A DNA stretch of 64,000 nucleotides from Saprospiraceae bacterium (GTDB lineage: Bacteria > Bacteroidota > Bacteroidia > Chitinophagales > Saprospiraceae): contig JAWKLJ010000001.1 of NCBI GenBank assembly GCA_041392805.1, positions 1,860,001 through 1,924,000 of the forward strand, given 5' to 3'. This document shows positions 26,915-36,379 of this stretch, one piece after another (position 1 is the stretch's first letter; each line of letters opens with the position of its first letter). The notes beneath the pieces were generated by a model. That model did not search any database. It was not told the origin of the DNA and saw nothing but the letters and a program-made list of their open reading frames with translations. Both the position numbers and the translations under genes were made by a program.

Positions 26915-28321
26915 ATGCTACAATCACTTATCATTGCCGGTATTTTTTATGTTGCCGCACTGGCCTTATTCACCATCAGGACCAGGACCAAGGAGAAAAG
27001 CTCTAAAAGTTTTTTGATGGCTGGAGCCAATGTAGGAGCCCTCTTGGGCTTTTTTACTTTTGCCGCTACCCTATTTAGTACCTTTACCCTACAGGGAATG
27101 CCCGATTTTTTTAGGGTAAATGGCATAGGCGCCTGGATATTCCTGGCTATTTCAGATGCGGTTATGGTCTTTGGGATTATTTCAGTGGGGTATGCCTTTC
27201 GAAAAAAAGCTTCCCAACATGAATATTATGGCATGGCGGGGTTTATGAGTTTCTGTTATAAATCCAAATGGGCGGGACTCGTTACCTTCTTTGGGGCCTT
27301 TATTTTCCTGGTTCCCTATGTAGCTATCCAAATCAGGGGCGTTGCCATTTTCCTCAGTGCCGCCTTTCCCGAGTCTATCCCCTTGTGGCTTGGCGCCACA
27401 GCGATGGTCACCATCATGCTGATTTATAGTGAAATAGGCGGACTAAAGGCGATTATGTACAGCGACGTGCTGCAAGGTATTCTCTTGCTGATTGTCATTT
27501 GGATTATAGGTTTCAATTGCCTCAATCATTTTGGTGGATTAGGAGAAATGTTTGACGAAATTGAGCAAAAAAATGTAGCCTTGCTCTCGGTACCAGGCCC
27601 TAAAGGCCTATTGGATTTCCAATTCTTATTTGGCTCCATGATTGCCATTGTATTGCTTCCTTTTACCCAGCCTCAGGTGTCGACAAGGCTCATTATTATG
27701 AAGGATACCAAATCGCTTTATAAATTGGCCGTTGGCTTAGGCTTTTTTGCTATTTTAATCATCTTGCCTACCGTTTTTATAGGCATGTATGGTGCGGCCA
27801 TGTATCCAGAAGATTCCATGGCAGCCTTTCTCAGCAAGACCTTTTTAACGGACCAATCCAATTTGATCGGGGCCTTTGTGATGATCGGATTGGTGGCTGC
27901 CGCGATATCTACCTCCGATTCGCAACTTTTTGCATTGGGAGGGGAAATGCGCTCCTTGTTGTCTGGAGAGGACAAGAAAATGGTGTTAATCGCGCGAATT
28001 TCCATCTTTGTGTTTGCCCTGATTACCTTGGCATTTGCGCTCATGAGTAGCGATGAATTAGTTCTACTTACCCGAATGAGTTTTGCCGGAACGGCCTTGA
28101 TGGCCCCAATGATTTTTACGGGTATTTTTTACGATAATTCTTCCCAATTAAAAGTGATTCCTTTTGCCACCCTGGCAGCGTTAATCACCCTGTTGGCATC
28201 GCTTTTTGGCTTGGTCCCCAATATGGTTATGGGGATTCGAATGGACCTGATTCTCCTGGGTGCCCTCGCTATCATTGCCCTGGTCACCGTTGGTATAAAT
28301 AAAGCAAATAAAACGGCTTGA
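26915..28321 (+). CDS. Sodium:solute symporter family transporter
   Basis: The 468-residue protein has about 13 membrane helices in the LeuT-like arrangement of the SSS family. Blocks include FTFAATLFSTFTLQGMPDF in the first helices, YSEIGGLKAIMYSDVLQG in the middle and GLVAAAISTSDSQLFALGGE, which is the family's AAxxSTxDSxL signature. SSS proteins use sodium to import sugars, carboxylates or similar solutes. Its place between catabolic dehydrogenases suggests import of the uronate or oligosaccharide used by this cluster. The small DUF3311-like gene lies just upstream. Confidence 0.87.
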   Translation: MLQSLIIAGIFYVAALALFTIRTRTKEKSSKSFLMAGANVGALLGFFTFAATLFSTFTLQGMPDFFRVNGIGAWIFLAISDAVMVFGIISVGYAFRKKASQHEYYGMAGFMSFCYKSKWAGLVTFFGAFIFLVPYVAIQIRGVAIFLSAAFPESIPLWLGATAMVTIMLIYSEIGGLKAIMYSDVLQGILLLIVIWIIGFNCLNHFGGLGEMFDEIEQKNVALLSVPGPKGLLDFQFLFGSMIAIVLLPFTQPQVSTRLIIMKDTKSLYKLAVGLGFFAILIILPTVFIGMYGAAMYPEDSMAAFLSKTFLTDQSNLIGAFVMIGLVAAAISTSDSQLFALGGEMRSLLSGEDKKMVLIARISIFVFALITLAFALMSSDELVLLTRMSFAGTALMAPMIFTGIFYDNSSQLKVIPFATLAALITLLASLFGLVPNMVMGIRMDLILLGALAIIALVTVGINKANKTA

Positions 28322-28354
28322 GTAATTTGAAAAATTAAACTTATCTTTAGATTA

Positions 28355-29359
28355 ATGAAACGAGTACCCTTTGAACAAATACACCAGGAGCTCAAGCGTA
28401 TCCACCTAAAAATGGGGTTCACGGAAGCAAGAGCGGATCTAAGTGCTCGTTTATTTACAGCGGCGAGCTTAGATGGGGTCTACTCCCATGGCTTAAATCG
28501 CTTTCCTCGGTTTATTAGTTACATCCAAAAGGGATACGTACTGATTGATAAAGAGCCGGTATTGTCCAAACAGATGGGCGCCCTGGAACAATGGGATGGC
28601 CAACTTGGTCCTGGCAACCTCAATGCGTGGTTCTGCATGGACCGTGCCATCGCGCTGGCCCAAACCCATGGCATTGGCCTGGTAGGCCTCCGCAACACCA
28701 ATCACTGGATGCGTGGAGGTGCTTATGGATGGCAAGCTGCCGATGCTGGCATGTTGAGCATTTGTTGCACCAATACGATCCCCAATATGCCAGCGTGGGG
28801 CGCAAAAAATCCGGTTTTCGGAAACAATCCGCTGATTATAGGTGTACCTAAAGCAGAAGGACATATTGTTTTCGATACCGCCATGACACAATTCTCTTTT
28901 GGAAAAATCGAATCCTATAGTCGGGCAGGAAAAATGTTACCCGTCGCTGGTGGTTTTGATACCAAAGGAGAAGTGACACAAGATCCTAAGGAAATAGAAA
29001 AAAGTGGACGAGCACTACCTTTTGGCTTTTGGAAAGGCTCGGGTTTATCATTGATGCTCGACCTATTAGCGAGCGGCCTGTCTGAAGGCCTCTCTACGAC
29101 CCAAATCGGTGCGCAAAAGGAGGATGAATATGGCCTGTCTCAGCTTTTTATAGCCATCAATCCTTTTAGTACAGGCTCAAAAGCGCATTTTGAGCAAGTG
29201 ATCAAAGAAACCCTTGCGGCTATCCATGCAGCCGAACCAGCCGCTGAAGGCGAACAAGCTTTTTATCCTGGTGAAAGAACGTTACTGACAAGAAAAGAAA
29301 ATACGACATTGGGCATTCCCGTTGACGAAGCTTATTGGGCAGAAATTCAAGCCATGTAA
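28355..29359 (+). CDS. yiaK: 2,3-diketo-L-gulonate reductase-like Ldh-family oxidoreductase
   Basis: The 334-residue protein belongs to the malate/L-lactate dehydrogenase-type family and follows Escherichia coli YiaK through most of its length as I remember it. Shared blocks are SHGLNRFPRFI (with the catalytic His45), ALEQWDGQ, IGLVGLRNTNHWMRGGAYGWQAA, PFGFWKGSG and DEYGLSQLFIAI. YiaK reduces 2,3-diketo-L-gulonate to 3-keto-L-gulonate with NADH. In this cluster the enzyme would act on a diketo-acid formed from a uronate. None of the other yia genes is present, so the pathway differs from that of E. coli even if the reaction is the same. Confidence 0.82.
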   Translation: MKRVPFEQIHQELKRIHLKMGFTEARADLSARLFTAASLDGVYSHGLNRFPRFISYIQKGYVLIDKEPVLSKQMGALEQWDGQLGPGNLNAWFCMDRAIALAQTHGIGLVGLRNTNHWMRGGAYGWQAADAGMLSICCTNTIPNMPAWGAKNPVFGNNPLIIGVPKAEGHIVFDTAMTQFSFGKIESYSRAGKMLPVAGGFDTKGEVTQDPKEIEKSGRALPFGFWKGSGLSLMLDLLASGLSEGLSTTQIGAQKEDEYGLSQLFIAINPFSTGSKAHFEQVIKETLAAIHAAEPAAEGEQAFYPGERTLLTRKENTTLGIPVDEAYWAEIQAM

Positions 29360-29361
29360 AA

Positions 29362-32094
29362 ATGAAAAAGCCATCTTTTAAATTAGTCCTTATCGCAGCC
29401 ACATTATTGATAGGGCTTTTTGCCATCAAAGGGCTCTTCCTTTCACAAGAGAAAGTCGATTTTAATACGGCTGTCCGGCCCATCCTCAACCGGCACTGTC
29501 TTAAGTGCCACGGAGGGGTCAAGGCGCAGTCGGGCCTAAGTTTTTTATTTGAAGAAGAGGCTTTTGCCCCCGCCGAATCCGGTTTGCCCGCCATCCTTCC
29601 TGGTGATGCACGACATAGCGAGTTGATTAAACGGATCAAACACCACGATCCTGAATTACGAATGCCTCCCGCAGGCGATCCGCTTTCCCAAGCGGAAATT
29701 CAAACCTTATCCTTATGGATTGATCAAGGGGCCAAATGGGCCAAACATTGGGCTTATATTCCACCCCAACAGCACCAGGTTCCTACACCTAAGGCGCCAA
29801 GTTATTTCCCGCTCCAAAATGAAATAGATCATTTTATCTTAGCCAAACTTTCCGAAAACAAACTTGATCCCTCTCCGGTTACGGATAAAGTAACGCTTTT
29901 GAAAAGGCTGAGTCTTGACCTGATTGGTCTACCGCCTACCCCGGCCGAACTGGAAGCCTTCCTGGAAGATGATTCGGAGCTTGCCATCGAGAAGGTAGTC
30001 GACCGCTTGCTGGCTTCGCCTCATTTCGGCGAACGCTGGGCCGCCATGTGGATGGACTTGGCACGCTATGGCGATTCCCAAGGGTATCAAAAAGATCCTT
30101 ATCGCAGCATTTGGCGCTACCGCGATTGGCTGATTGACGCCTTTAACCAGAATCTGCCTTTTGATCAATTTACGATTCAACAAATTGCAGGCGACCTGCT
30201 TCCCGAACCTTCAGAAAGTCAATTATTGGCAACTGCTTTTCATCGCAATACCATGACCAATGATGAAGGTGGAACAGATGATGAGGAGTTTAGAGTAGCT
30301 GCCGTCATGGATCGCATCAGCACCACCTGGGAAGTCTGGCAAGGAACGACCATGGCCTGCGTGCAATGCCATAGCCATCCTTATGACCCCTTTGAACACA
30401 AAGATTTTTATACCACTATGGCATTTTTTAATAATACAGCAGATGCCGACACCTATAACGATGCGCCTAATTTTCCCACTTTCTCTAAACCAAATAAAAA
30501 ACAAATCCAACACTGGGCCAGCCAAATGACAAACATGGAGCATGGCGAAGAGATAACGGATAGTCGGGTATTGAACAACATTCGGAGAATGGCCCTCTTC
30601 CCCAATTGGAAGCCTGGTTTTTGTGATAGTTGGGACCTACTTCAGCTAGATGGAAAAAACCAGGCACGACGCCTCGGTAATGGCGCTTGGCTTGCATTCG
30701 AAGCAGTCGATCTTAGCGACATTAAAGGCCTTCAAATTTTATACGCCGATTTGGAAAATCCGGGAAAAGTCGCCATCCGATTAGATAGCCTCAATGGCCC
30801 TGTCTGGGGCGAAACAACCCTGCGCAAAGCTGCTACAGGCAAAGCTTCCCTTTCCCTTTCACCCACAGCACAAGGGAAAAGAGATATCTATATCCAATTC
30901 ACCTCTTTAGATGGGCCTTTCTCAAGAAGGTTAGTCATCCAAGACATCCAGTTTCAGCTTGGTGCTAAAGAAAAGGTGATCGCTAACCAAGAAGTGGCCG
31001 ATAGCCTGGCTGCCCTCACCATGGTGATGACCCCCATCATGAAGGATTTGCCACCCAACCTACAACGAAAAACCCATGTTTTTGAACGGGGAAATTGGCT
31101 TGTTCATGGTGAGGAAGTCAAACCTGATGTCCCTCATAGCCTCTTCCCTTTACCCACTAAAACGGCGTATAACCGCCTGGACTTTGCCCAATGGCTGGTC
31201 AGCCCAGACAACCCACTCACAGCCAGGGTGATCGTCAATAGGTTTTGGTCACAACTGATGGGACGTGGCATCGTCGAAACCCTGGAGGATTTTGGCTCCC
31301 AGGGAACACCGCCTTCGCATCCCGAATTGCTCGATTGGTTGGCCATTCATTTTCAGCAAGACCTTAAATGGGATATCAAAGCTTTATTGCGGCAAATGGT
31401 GCTCTCCAGTAGCTACCAGCAAAGTTCCAATACCTCGGCTGAAGCGATGCAAAAAGACCCGAATAACCGCTGGTGGTCCAGGGCCTACCGCAGGCGCCTC
31501 ACCGCCGAACAAGTCAGGGATCAAACTTTAGCCGTGTGTGGACTTTTGAGTGAAAAAATGTATGGCCCCAGCGTTATGCCACCACAACCGGAAGGTGTTT
31601 GGCAGGTTATTCGCGGGGTGATGCGATGGAAGGAGAGCGAAGGGGAAGACAGATACCGCCGAGCACTCTACACTTTTTGGCGAAAATCCAGCCCTTATCC
31701 TTCATTTATGACCTTTGATAGTCCTAGCCGCGAATACTGCGTTTCCAGGAGAATTCCAACCAATACGCCTTTACAGGCTTTGGTTACAATGAACGATACG
31801 GTCTATGTAGAGGCTGCCAGGGCCCTGGCTCGTCAAATGCAAGACGTGGAAAGCCAGAACCTGGAAGAAAAGCTATCCGTAGGTTACAAAAAAGCACTTT
31901 TCAAAACCCCCACAGATGGTATCATGGCCGTGTTGGCAGCGCAATATACCGATAACCTGGCTTTTTATGAGGCCAACCCTGAGGAAGCCCAGTTAATGGC
32001 ACAGGTTGCGACAGAAAAGGCCCCTGAACTAGCGGCCCTTACCGTCGTTGGCAATGTTATTTTAAATTTAGACGAGTTTGTCGTAAGAGAATAA
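29362..32094 (+). CDS. PSD1/planctomycete-type cytochrome c, DUF1549 and DUF1553 protein
   Basis: From the ATG at 29362 the product has 910 residues; the TTG nine codons earlier is inside the previous gene. An N-terminal hydrophobic segment (about 7-26) is a signal or anchor. A haem-binding CLKCH at residues 46-50 lies in the planctomycete cytochrome-like domain. DUF1549 (YWAYIPPQQ onward, with LARYGDSQGYQKD) follows, and a second CVQCH near 345. DUF1553 makes up the C-terminal part (LTARVIVNRFWSQLMG and RRLTAEQVRDQ). Such proteins are secreted and nearly always paired with a DUF1501 protein, as here (11-base gap). Their function is not established; polysaccharide use is suspected. Confidence 0.87.
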   Translation: MKKPSFKLVLIAATLLIGLFAIKGLFLSQEKVDFNTAVRPILNRHCLKCHGGVKAQSGLSFLFEEEAFAPAESGLPAILPGDARHSELIKRIKHHDPELRMPPAGDPLSQAEIQTLSLWIDQGAKWAKHWAYIPPQQHQVPTPKAPSYFPLQNEIDHFILAKLSENKLDPSPVTDKVTLLKRLSLDLIGLPPTPAELEAFLEDDSELAIEKVVDRLLASPHFGERWAAMWMDLARYGDSQGYQKDPYRSIWRYRDWLIDAFNQNLPFDQFTIQQIAGDLLPEPSESQLLATAFHRNTMTNDEGGTDDEEFRVAAVMDRISTTWEVWQGTTMACVQCHSHPYDPFEHKDFYTTMAFFNNTADADTYNDAPNFPTFSKPNKKQIQHWASQMTNMEHGEEITDSRVLNNIRRMALFPNWKPGFCDSWDLLQLDGKNQARRLGNGAWLAFEAVDLSDIKGLQILYADLENPGKVAIRLDSLNGPVWGETTLRKAATGKASLSLSPTAQGKRDIYIQFTSLDGPFSRRLVIQDIQFQLGAKEKVIANQEVADSLAALTMVMTPIMKDLPPNLQRKTHVFERGNWLVHGEEVKPDVPHSLFPLPTKTAYNRLDFAQWLVSPDNPLTARVIVNRFWSQLMGRGIVETLEDFGSQGTPPSHPELLDWLAIHFQQDLKWDIKALLRQMVLSSSYQQSSNTSAEAMQKDPNNRWWSRAYRRRLTAEQVRDQTLAVCGLLSEKMYGPSVMPPQPEGVWQVIRGVMRWKESEGEDRYRRALYTFWRKSSPYPSFMTFDSPSREYCVSRRIPTNTPLQALVTMNDTVYVEAARALARQMQDVESQNLEEKLSVGYKKALFKTPTDGIMAVLAAQYTDNLAFYEANPEEAQLMAQVATEKAPELAALTVVGNVILNLDEFVVRE

Positions 32095-32104
32095 ATACCG
32101 ACTT

Positions 32105-33589
32105 ATGAAATTAATTAACGAACTCCTTCAAGAATATGAAAAAGAGCTCACTCGACGCTCCTTCCTTCAAGTCGGTGGGTTGAGCCTCGGAGCCATGGCC
32201 TTGTCTATGCTTTCTGCTTGCAATAATACGAGTTCTCCTCAGGGCCTGGGCAGCCCGATTGACTTGGCCAATCCTTTAAAACCAAGAATGTCTCATTTTG
32301 CGCCAAAGGCCAAAAGGGTGATTTTCTTGCACATGGCTGGCGCTCCTTCTCAACTCGAGCTGTTTGAATATAAACCGGCTTTGCATAAGTTAAATGGCCT
32401 GGATTGCCCGCCTTCGTTGCTCGAAGGTAAGCGATTTGCCTTTATCACAGGTGTTCCCAAGATGTTAGGGCCGCAGTTCAACTTCGGTCAATATGGTGAA
32501 ACACAAAGTTTTGTCTCCGATCGCCTCCCTCATTTCTCCAAAGTAGTCGATGAGGTAACCTTCCTACGGGCTATGCATACCGAGGAATTCAACCATGCAC
32601 CCGCTCAACTCTTTATGCACACCGGCCATGCCAGAATGGGTCGTCCCAGTATGGGCGCCTGGGTAACCTATGGCCTTGGCTCTGAGAACCAGAACCTACC
32701 GGGTTTTGTGGTGCTGGTGTCTGGCGAATCTGCACCTAGTGCAGGGAAAAGTGTATGGGGCAGCGGCTTTCTTCCTTCCGTTTTTCAGGGGGTGCAATGT
32801 CGCTCTAAGGGAGAGCCGGTCCTTTATGTGAATAACCCAGGCGGCATGCCTCGCGATATTCGCAAAGGAAGTATTGAGGCCATCAATGAGATCAATAGGC
32901 AACGTTATGAGGAAGTAAATGATCCCGAGATTGTCACCCGCATTGCCCAATACGAAATGGCCTATAAGATGCAGATGACCGTCCCTGAAGTCATGGATAT
33001 TTCCAAAGAACCCGCTTATGTGCATGAAATGTACGGCACCACCCCCGGTGAAGCCTCCTTTGCCAACAATTGTTTATTGGCTCGTCGCTTAGCCGAACAG
33101 GATGTGCGGTTCATTCAATTGTTTCACCGAGGCTGGGATTCGCACGGAAGTAGCCAGTTTGAGGCACTCAATATCGGCTTTGTAGAACGTTGTAATGACA
33201 TTGACAAACCCATGTCGGCACTATTGCAAGACCTCGAACAAAGAGGGCTTTTGGAAGAAACCTTAGTCGTGTGGGGTGGGGAATTCGGCCGAACACCCAT
33301 GATGGAAAACCGGGGCGGCGTTTCGAATCCCTATGCGGGTCGCGATCACCATAAAGAGGCTTTTACCATGTGGATGGCCGGCGGAGGGGTGAAAAAAGGG
33401 TTTAGCTTTGGGGAAACAGATGAGATTGGCTATTTCGGCACCAAAGATCGGGTGCATACCCACGATCTCCAGGCTACCATCCTTCACCTACTGGGCATGG
33501 ATCACGAAAAACTGACCTACCATTTTCAAGGTCGCGATTTTCGCCTAACCGATGTGCATGGCCATGTGGTACAGCCGATCATTGCTTAA
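32105..33589 (+). CDS. DUF1501 family secreted lipoprotein
   Basis: The 494-residue protein starts with a twin-arginine motif (TRRSFLQVGG, Arg17-Arg18) and a hydrophobic run ending in the lipobox LSAC (Cys39), so it is probably exported folded by Tat and lipid-anchored. The body is an alkaline-phosphatase/sulfatase-fold domain (DUF1501) with FLHMAGAPSQLELFEYKP, TGHARMGRPSMGAWVTYG, FHRGWDSHG and WGGEFGRTPM as likely metal-site segments. DUF1501 proteins are partners of PSD1/DUF1553 proteins. The enzyme activity is unproven; hydrolysis of sulfate or phosphate esters on polysaccharide is a reasonable guess. Confidence 0.87.
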   Translation: MKLINELLQEYEKELTRRSFLQVGGLSLGAMALSMLSACNNTSSPQGLGSPIDLANPLKPRMSHFAPKAKRVIFLHMAGAPSQLELFEYKPALHKLNGLDCPPSLLEGKRFAFITGVPKMLGPQFNFGQYGETQSFVSDRLPHFSKVVDEVTFLRAMHTEEFNHAPAQLFMHTGHARMGRPSMGAWVTYGLGSENQNLPGFVVLVSGESAPSAGKSVWGSGFLPSVFQGVQCRSKGEPVLYVNNPGGMPRDIRKGSIEAINEINRQRYEEVNDPEIVTRIAQYEMAYKMQMTVPEVMDISKEPAYVHEMYGTTPGEASFANNCLLARRLAEQDVRFIQLFHRGWDSHGSSQFEALNIGFVERCNDIDKPMSALLQDLEQRGLLEETLVVWGGEFGRTPMMENRGGVSNPYAGRDHHKEAFTMWMAGGGVKKGFSFGETDEIGYFGTKDRVHTHDLQATILHLLGMDHEKLTYHFQGRDFRLTDVHGHVVQPIIA

Positions 33590-33619
33590 AAAAATAAATC
33601 AACAAACCGCAACCGCAAC

Positions 33620-33662
33620 CATCAGAAGTTTATCGAAGGGGTACCGGGCCAAACTTCCGATG
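33620..33662. repeat. Dispersed GAAGTTT/AAACTTC hairpin
   Basis: The arms CATCAGAAGTTT (33620-33631) and AAACTTCCGATG (33651-33662) pair at 11 of 12 positions around a 19-nt loop. It lies between the DUF1501 and esterase-ThuA genes. It belongs to the same family as 5963-6011 and the 95-bp array. Confidence 0.75.
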
Positions 33663-33699
33663 TCTCGCGCTGTATGGTGTGCATTTAAACAAAACGAAA

Positions 33700-35442
33700 A
33701 TGAAAAACCTTCTATTTCTTTTATGGCTAACTTGCATTAGCGGTGCGCTCTTTGCCCAAGACATGGTGCTCCCCCTCTTCCCTGAGGGCATCCCCTGTGC
33801 CAGCGAGAATAAAATAAAAATCACCGAAGTCAATAACGGTAGTCAAAGGCGCATTCGCCAGGTTCAGAACCCGGAAATCGCCGTTTACCTACCCGCTAAA
33901 TCCTTAGCCAACGGTACGGGTGTCGTTATCTGCCCCGGCGGTGGCTACACGGCATTAGCCTGGGATTGGGAAGGAAGTTGGATGGCCAAATGGTTCAACG
34001 AAATGGGTGTCGCTGCCTTTGTCTTGAAGTACCGACTTCCTGGTTGGGAGTCCGAAGAATGCAACGATAAGGTTGCCCTCATGGATGCCCAAAGGGCTAT
34101 TCGGCTGGTCCGCAGTAAAGCGACGGAATGGCAACTGGATCCCGAACACATTGGCATCATGGGTTTTTCGGCTGGTGGACACCTGGCCTCGACGGCTTCT
34201 ACTCATTTTGACAAGGGTGATGCAACGGCAAGTATACTGGTCGATCGATTTTCTTCACGGCCTGATTTTTCGATTTTAATGTACCCCGTTATTTCTATGG
34301 ATACCACCATTGCACATATGGGTACCAGGAACAATGTTTTGGGTAAAAATCCTAGCGCAGAACTGGAGGCCAATTTTTCCAATGAAAAACAAGTCACGGC
34401 CGAAACACCACCGACGATTCTCATTCATGCCGATAATGACCGGGCAGTTCTGCCAGAGAACAGTATTGCCTACTATCTGGCCTTACGCAAATACAAAGTC
34501 CCCGCAGCGCTCCACATCTACCAGTCAGGAGGCCATGGCTTTTCCTTTGCAGAGGGCAAGGGAGATGTAGAAGGCTGGCCGGAGGTTTGCAAAGATTGGC
34601 TGGAAGCTAGGGGCTTGTTGAAAAAACGCCTCAAAGCCCTCATCATTGATGGCCAAAACAACCATACCAATTGGCCAGAAACGACGCCTATTCTCCGACA
34701 ACAACTAGAAGAAACTGGTCTTTTCGTCGTGGATGTCGCTACGACGCCACCTACGGGTGAATCACTGGCTGATTTTAGGCCTCCCTTTGCCGCTTATGAT
34801 CTCGTCATCTCCAATTATAACGGAGAACCCTGGCCCGAGGCCACCCAAAAAGACTTCGAGCAATATATCCATGGCGGCGGCGGCTTTGTCTCCGTTCATG
34901 CTGCCGATAACGCCTTCCCCAAATGGCAGGCCTACAATGAAATCATCGGCCTGGGTGGATGGGGAGATCGAACAGAAAAAGATGGTCCTTATGTCTATAT
35001 TAATGATAAAGGGGAAACCATCAGAGATGAAAGTCCTGGCAATGGTGGCCATCATGGGAAAAGACACGAATTTCAAATTAAAATACAAGATGCGGAACAC
35101 CCTATTACCAAGGGCATGCCCGAAACCTGGCTACACCCTGCGGATGAGCTCTATGACCTCCTTCGTGGTCCTGCCGAAAACATGCATATCCTGGCTACGG
35201 CTTTCGGCGATCCCGAACAAGGTGGCCAGGGTCGCCACGAACCAATGATGATGACTATCCATTATGGCTTGGGCCGCATTTTTCACACCACATTGGGCCA
35301 TTTTAATGAATCCCAACTTTGTATCGGCTTTAAAACGTCCTTCCAGCGCGCTGCCGAATGGGTGGCCACTGGAGCTGTTACCCAGGCCATGCCAGCAGAC
35401 TTCCCCACCGCTGAAAAAGTATTAATTGATCATTCAAAATAA
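33700..35442 (+). CDS. Secreted alpha/beta-hydrolase esterase fused to ThuA-like domain
   Basis: From the ATG at 33700 the product has 580 residues and begins with a signal peptide (MKNLLFLLWLTCISGALFAQ). Residues about 25-305 form an alpha/beta hydrolase of the sugar-esterase type: VVICPGGGYTALA as oxyanion turn, GFSAGGHLAS with the nucleophile serine, HADNDRAVLPENS with the acid, and GGHGFSF with the histidine. Residues about 312-575 are a ThuA-like domain (LKALIIDGQNNHTNW, GGGFVSVHAADNAF, YGLGRIFHTTLGH). The two domains usually occur separately. A role in removing acyl groups from polysaccharide is likely for the first domain; the second is of unknown activity. Confidence 0.85.
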   Translation: MKNLLFLLWLTCISGALFAQDMVLPLFPEGIPCASENKIKITEVNNGSQRRIRQVQNPEIAVYLPAKSLANGTGVVICPGGGYTALAWDWEGSWMAKWFNEMGVAAFVLKYRLPGWESEECNDKVALMDAQRAIRLVRSKATEWQLDPEHIGIMGFSAGGHLASTASTHFDKGDATASILVDRFSSRPDFSILMYPVISMDTTIAHMGTRNNVLGKNPSAELEANFSNEKQVTAETPPTILIHADNDRAVLPENSIAYYLALRKYKVPAALHIYQSGGHGFSFAEGKGDVEGWPEVCKDWLEARGLLKKRLKALIIDGQNNHTNWPETTPILRQQLEETGLFVVDVATTPPTGESLADFRPPFAAYDLVISNYNGEPWPEATQKDFEQYIHGGGGFVSVHAADNAFPKWQAYNEIIGLGGWGDRTEKDGPYVYINDKGETIRDESPGNGGHHGKRHEFQIKIQDAEHPITKGMPETWLHPADELYDLLRGPAENMHILATAFGDPEQGGQGRHEPMMMTIHYGLGRIFHTTLGHFNESQLCIGFKTSFQRAAEWVATGAVTQAMPADFPTAEKVLIDHSK

Positions 35443-35467
35443 TCATCTAAGCATACCATACAAAACG

Positions 35468-36364
35468 ATGAAAATAACCAACCACTTATCCAGAAGAACC
35501 TTCGTCAAAACCATAGGCGCTGGCGCGCTCGTCAGCCCACTTTTAGGCTTTGGTTTCCCAGCGCTACCTCGCCCCGGTAGCCAGATGAAAATGGGCCTGG
35601 TCACTTATTTATGGGGGAAAGACTGGGACTTACCTACCTTAATTGCCAATTGTGTCAAAGCTAAAACCTATGGCATTGAACTGCGTGTAGAACATGCACA
35701 TGGTGTAAGTCCTGAACTTTCTGCCGATAAACGAAAGGAAGTTCGAAAAATGTTCGACGACAGCAAAGCCGTCTGTCTCGGTATGGGCACCAATCAAAGT
35801 TACCACTTTGCCGATGCCGCTACCTTAAAGGAAAACATTGAGGGTACTAAAGCTTTCATTAAATTGAGTCATGATATTGGTGGTACAGGTGTTAAGGTTA
35901 AGCCTAATGCCTTTCCTAAGGGTGTTTCGAAAGAAAAAACCATCGAGCAAATCGGAAAGTCGTTCAACGAAGTGGCCAAATTCGGTGCCGACTACGGACA
36001 GGTTATCCGGGTTGAAGTCCATGGCAATGAAACCCAGGAGTTACCAAATATGAAAGCCATCATGGACGTGGCAGACCACCCCAATGTAAAGGTTTGTTGG
36101 AATTGTAACATGGAAGACTTATTAGGCGAAGGCCTCGAATACAACTTCAATCTGGTCAAAGATCGACTCGGAGATACCGTTCATATCCGAGAACTAAATG
36201 TGGGAGAATATCCTTACCAGGATTTGATGGGCTTGTTCGTCAAAATCGATTACAAAGGATGGATTTTACTAGAATGCCGGACAGAACCAGAAGATAAGGT
36301 AATGGCTATGAAAGAACAACGGAAGATTTGGAAACAAATGGTCAAGAAAGCGCAGCGAGGCTAG
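35468..36364 (+). CDS. Tat-exported TIM-barrel isomerase-like protein
   Basis: The ATG at 35468 gives 298 residues. The N-terminus carries a twin-arginine signal (SRRTFVKTIGAG) followed by a hydrophobic run, so the protein is probably periplasmic. The rest is a xylose-isomerase-like TIM barrel: MGLVTYLWGKDWDLPTLI, GIELRVEHAHG, VIRVEVHGNE, VKVCWNCN and a final GWILLECRTEP. It resembles the exported sugar isomerase/epimerase-like proteins common in Bacteroidota and Planctomycetes, whose substrates are mostly unknown. It sits between the esterase-ThuA and sulfatase genes. Confidence 0.82.
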   Translation: MKITNHLSRRTFVKTIGAGALVSPLLGFGFPALPRPGSQMKMGLVTYLWGKDWDLPTLIANCVKAKTYGIELRVEHAHGVSPELSADKRKEVRKMFDDSKAVCLGMGTNQSYHFADAATLKENIEGTKAFIKLSHDIGGTGVKVKPNAFPKGVSKEKTIEQIGKSFNEVAKFGADYGQVIRVEVHGNETQELPNMKAIMDVADHPNVKVCWNCNMEDLLGEGLEYNFNLVKDRLGDTVHIRELNVGEYPYQDLMGLFVKIDYKGWILLECRTEPEDKVMAMKEQRKIWKQMVKKAQRG

Positions 36365-36379
36365 ACAACTTTAAACAGC

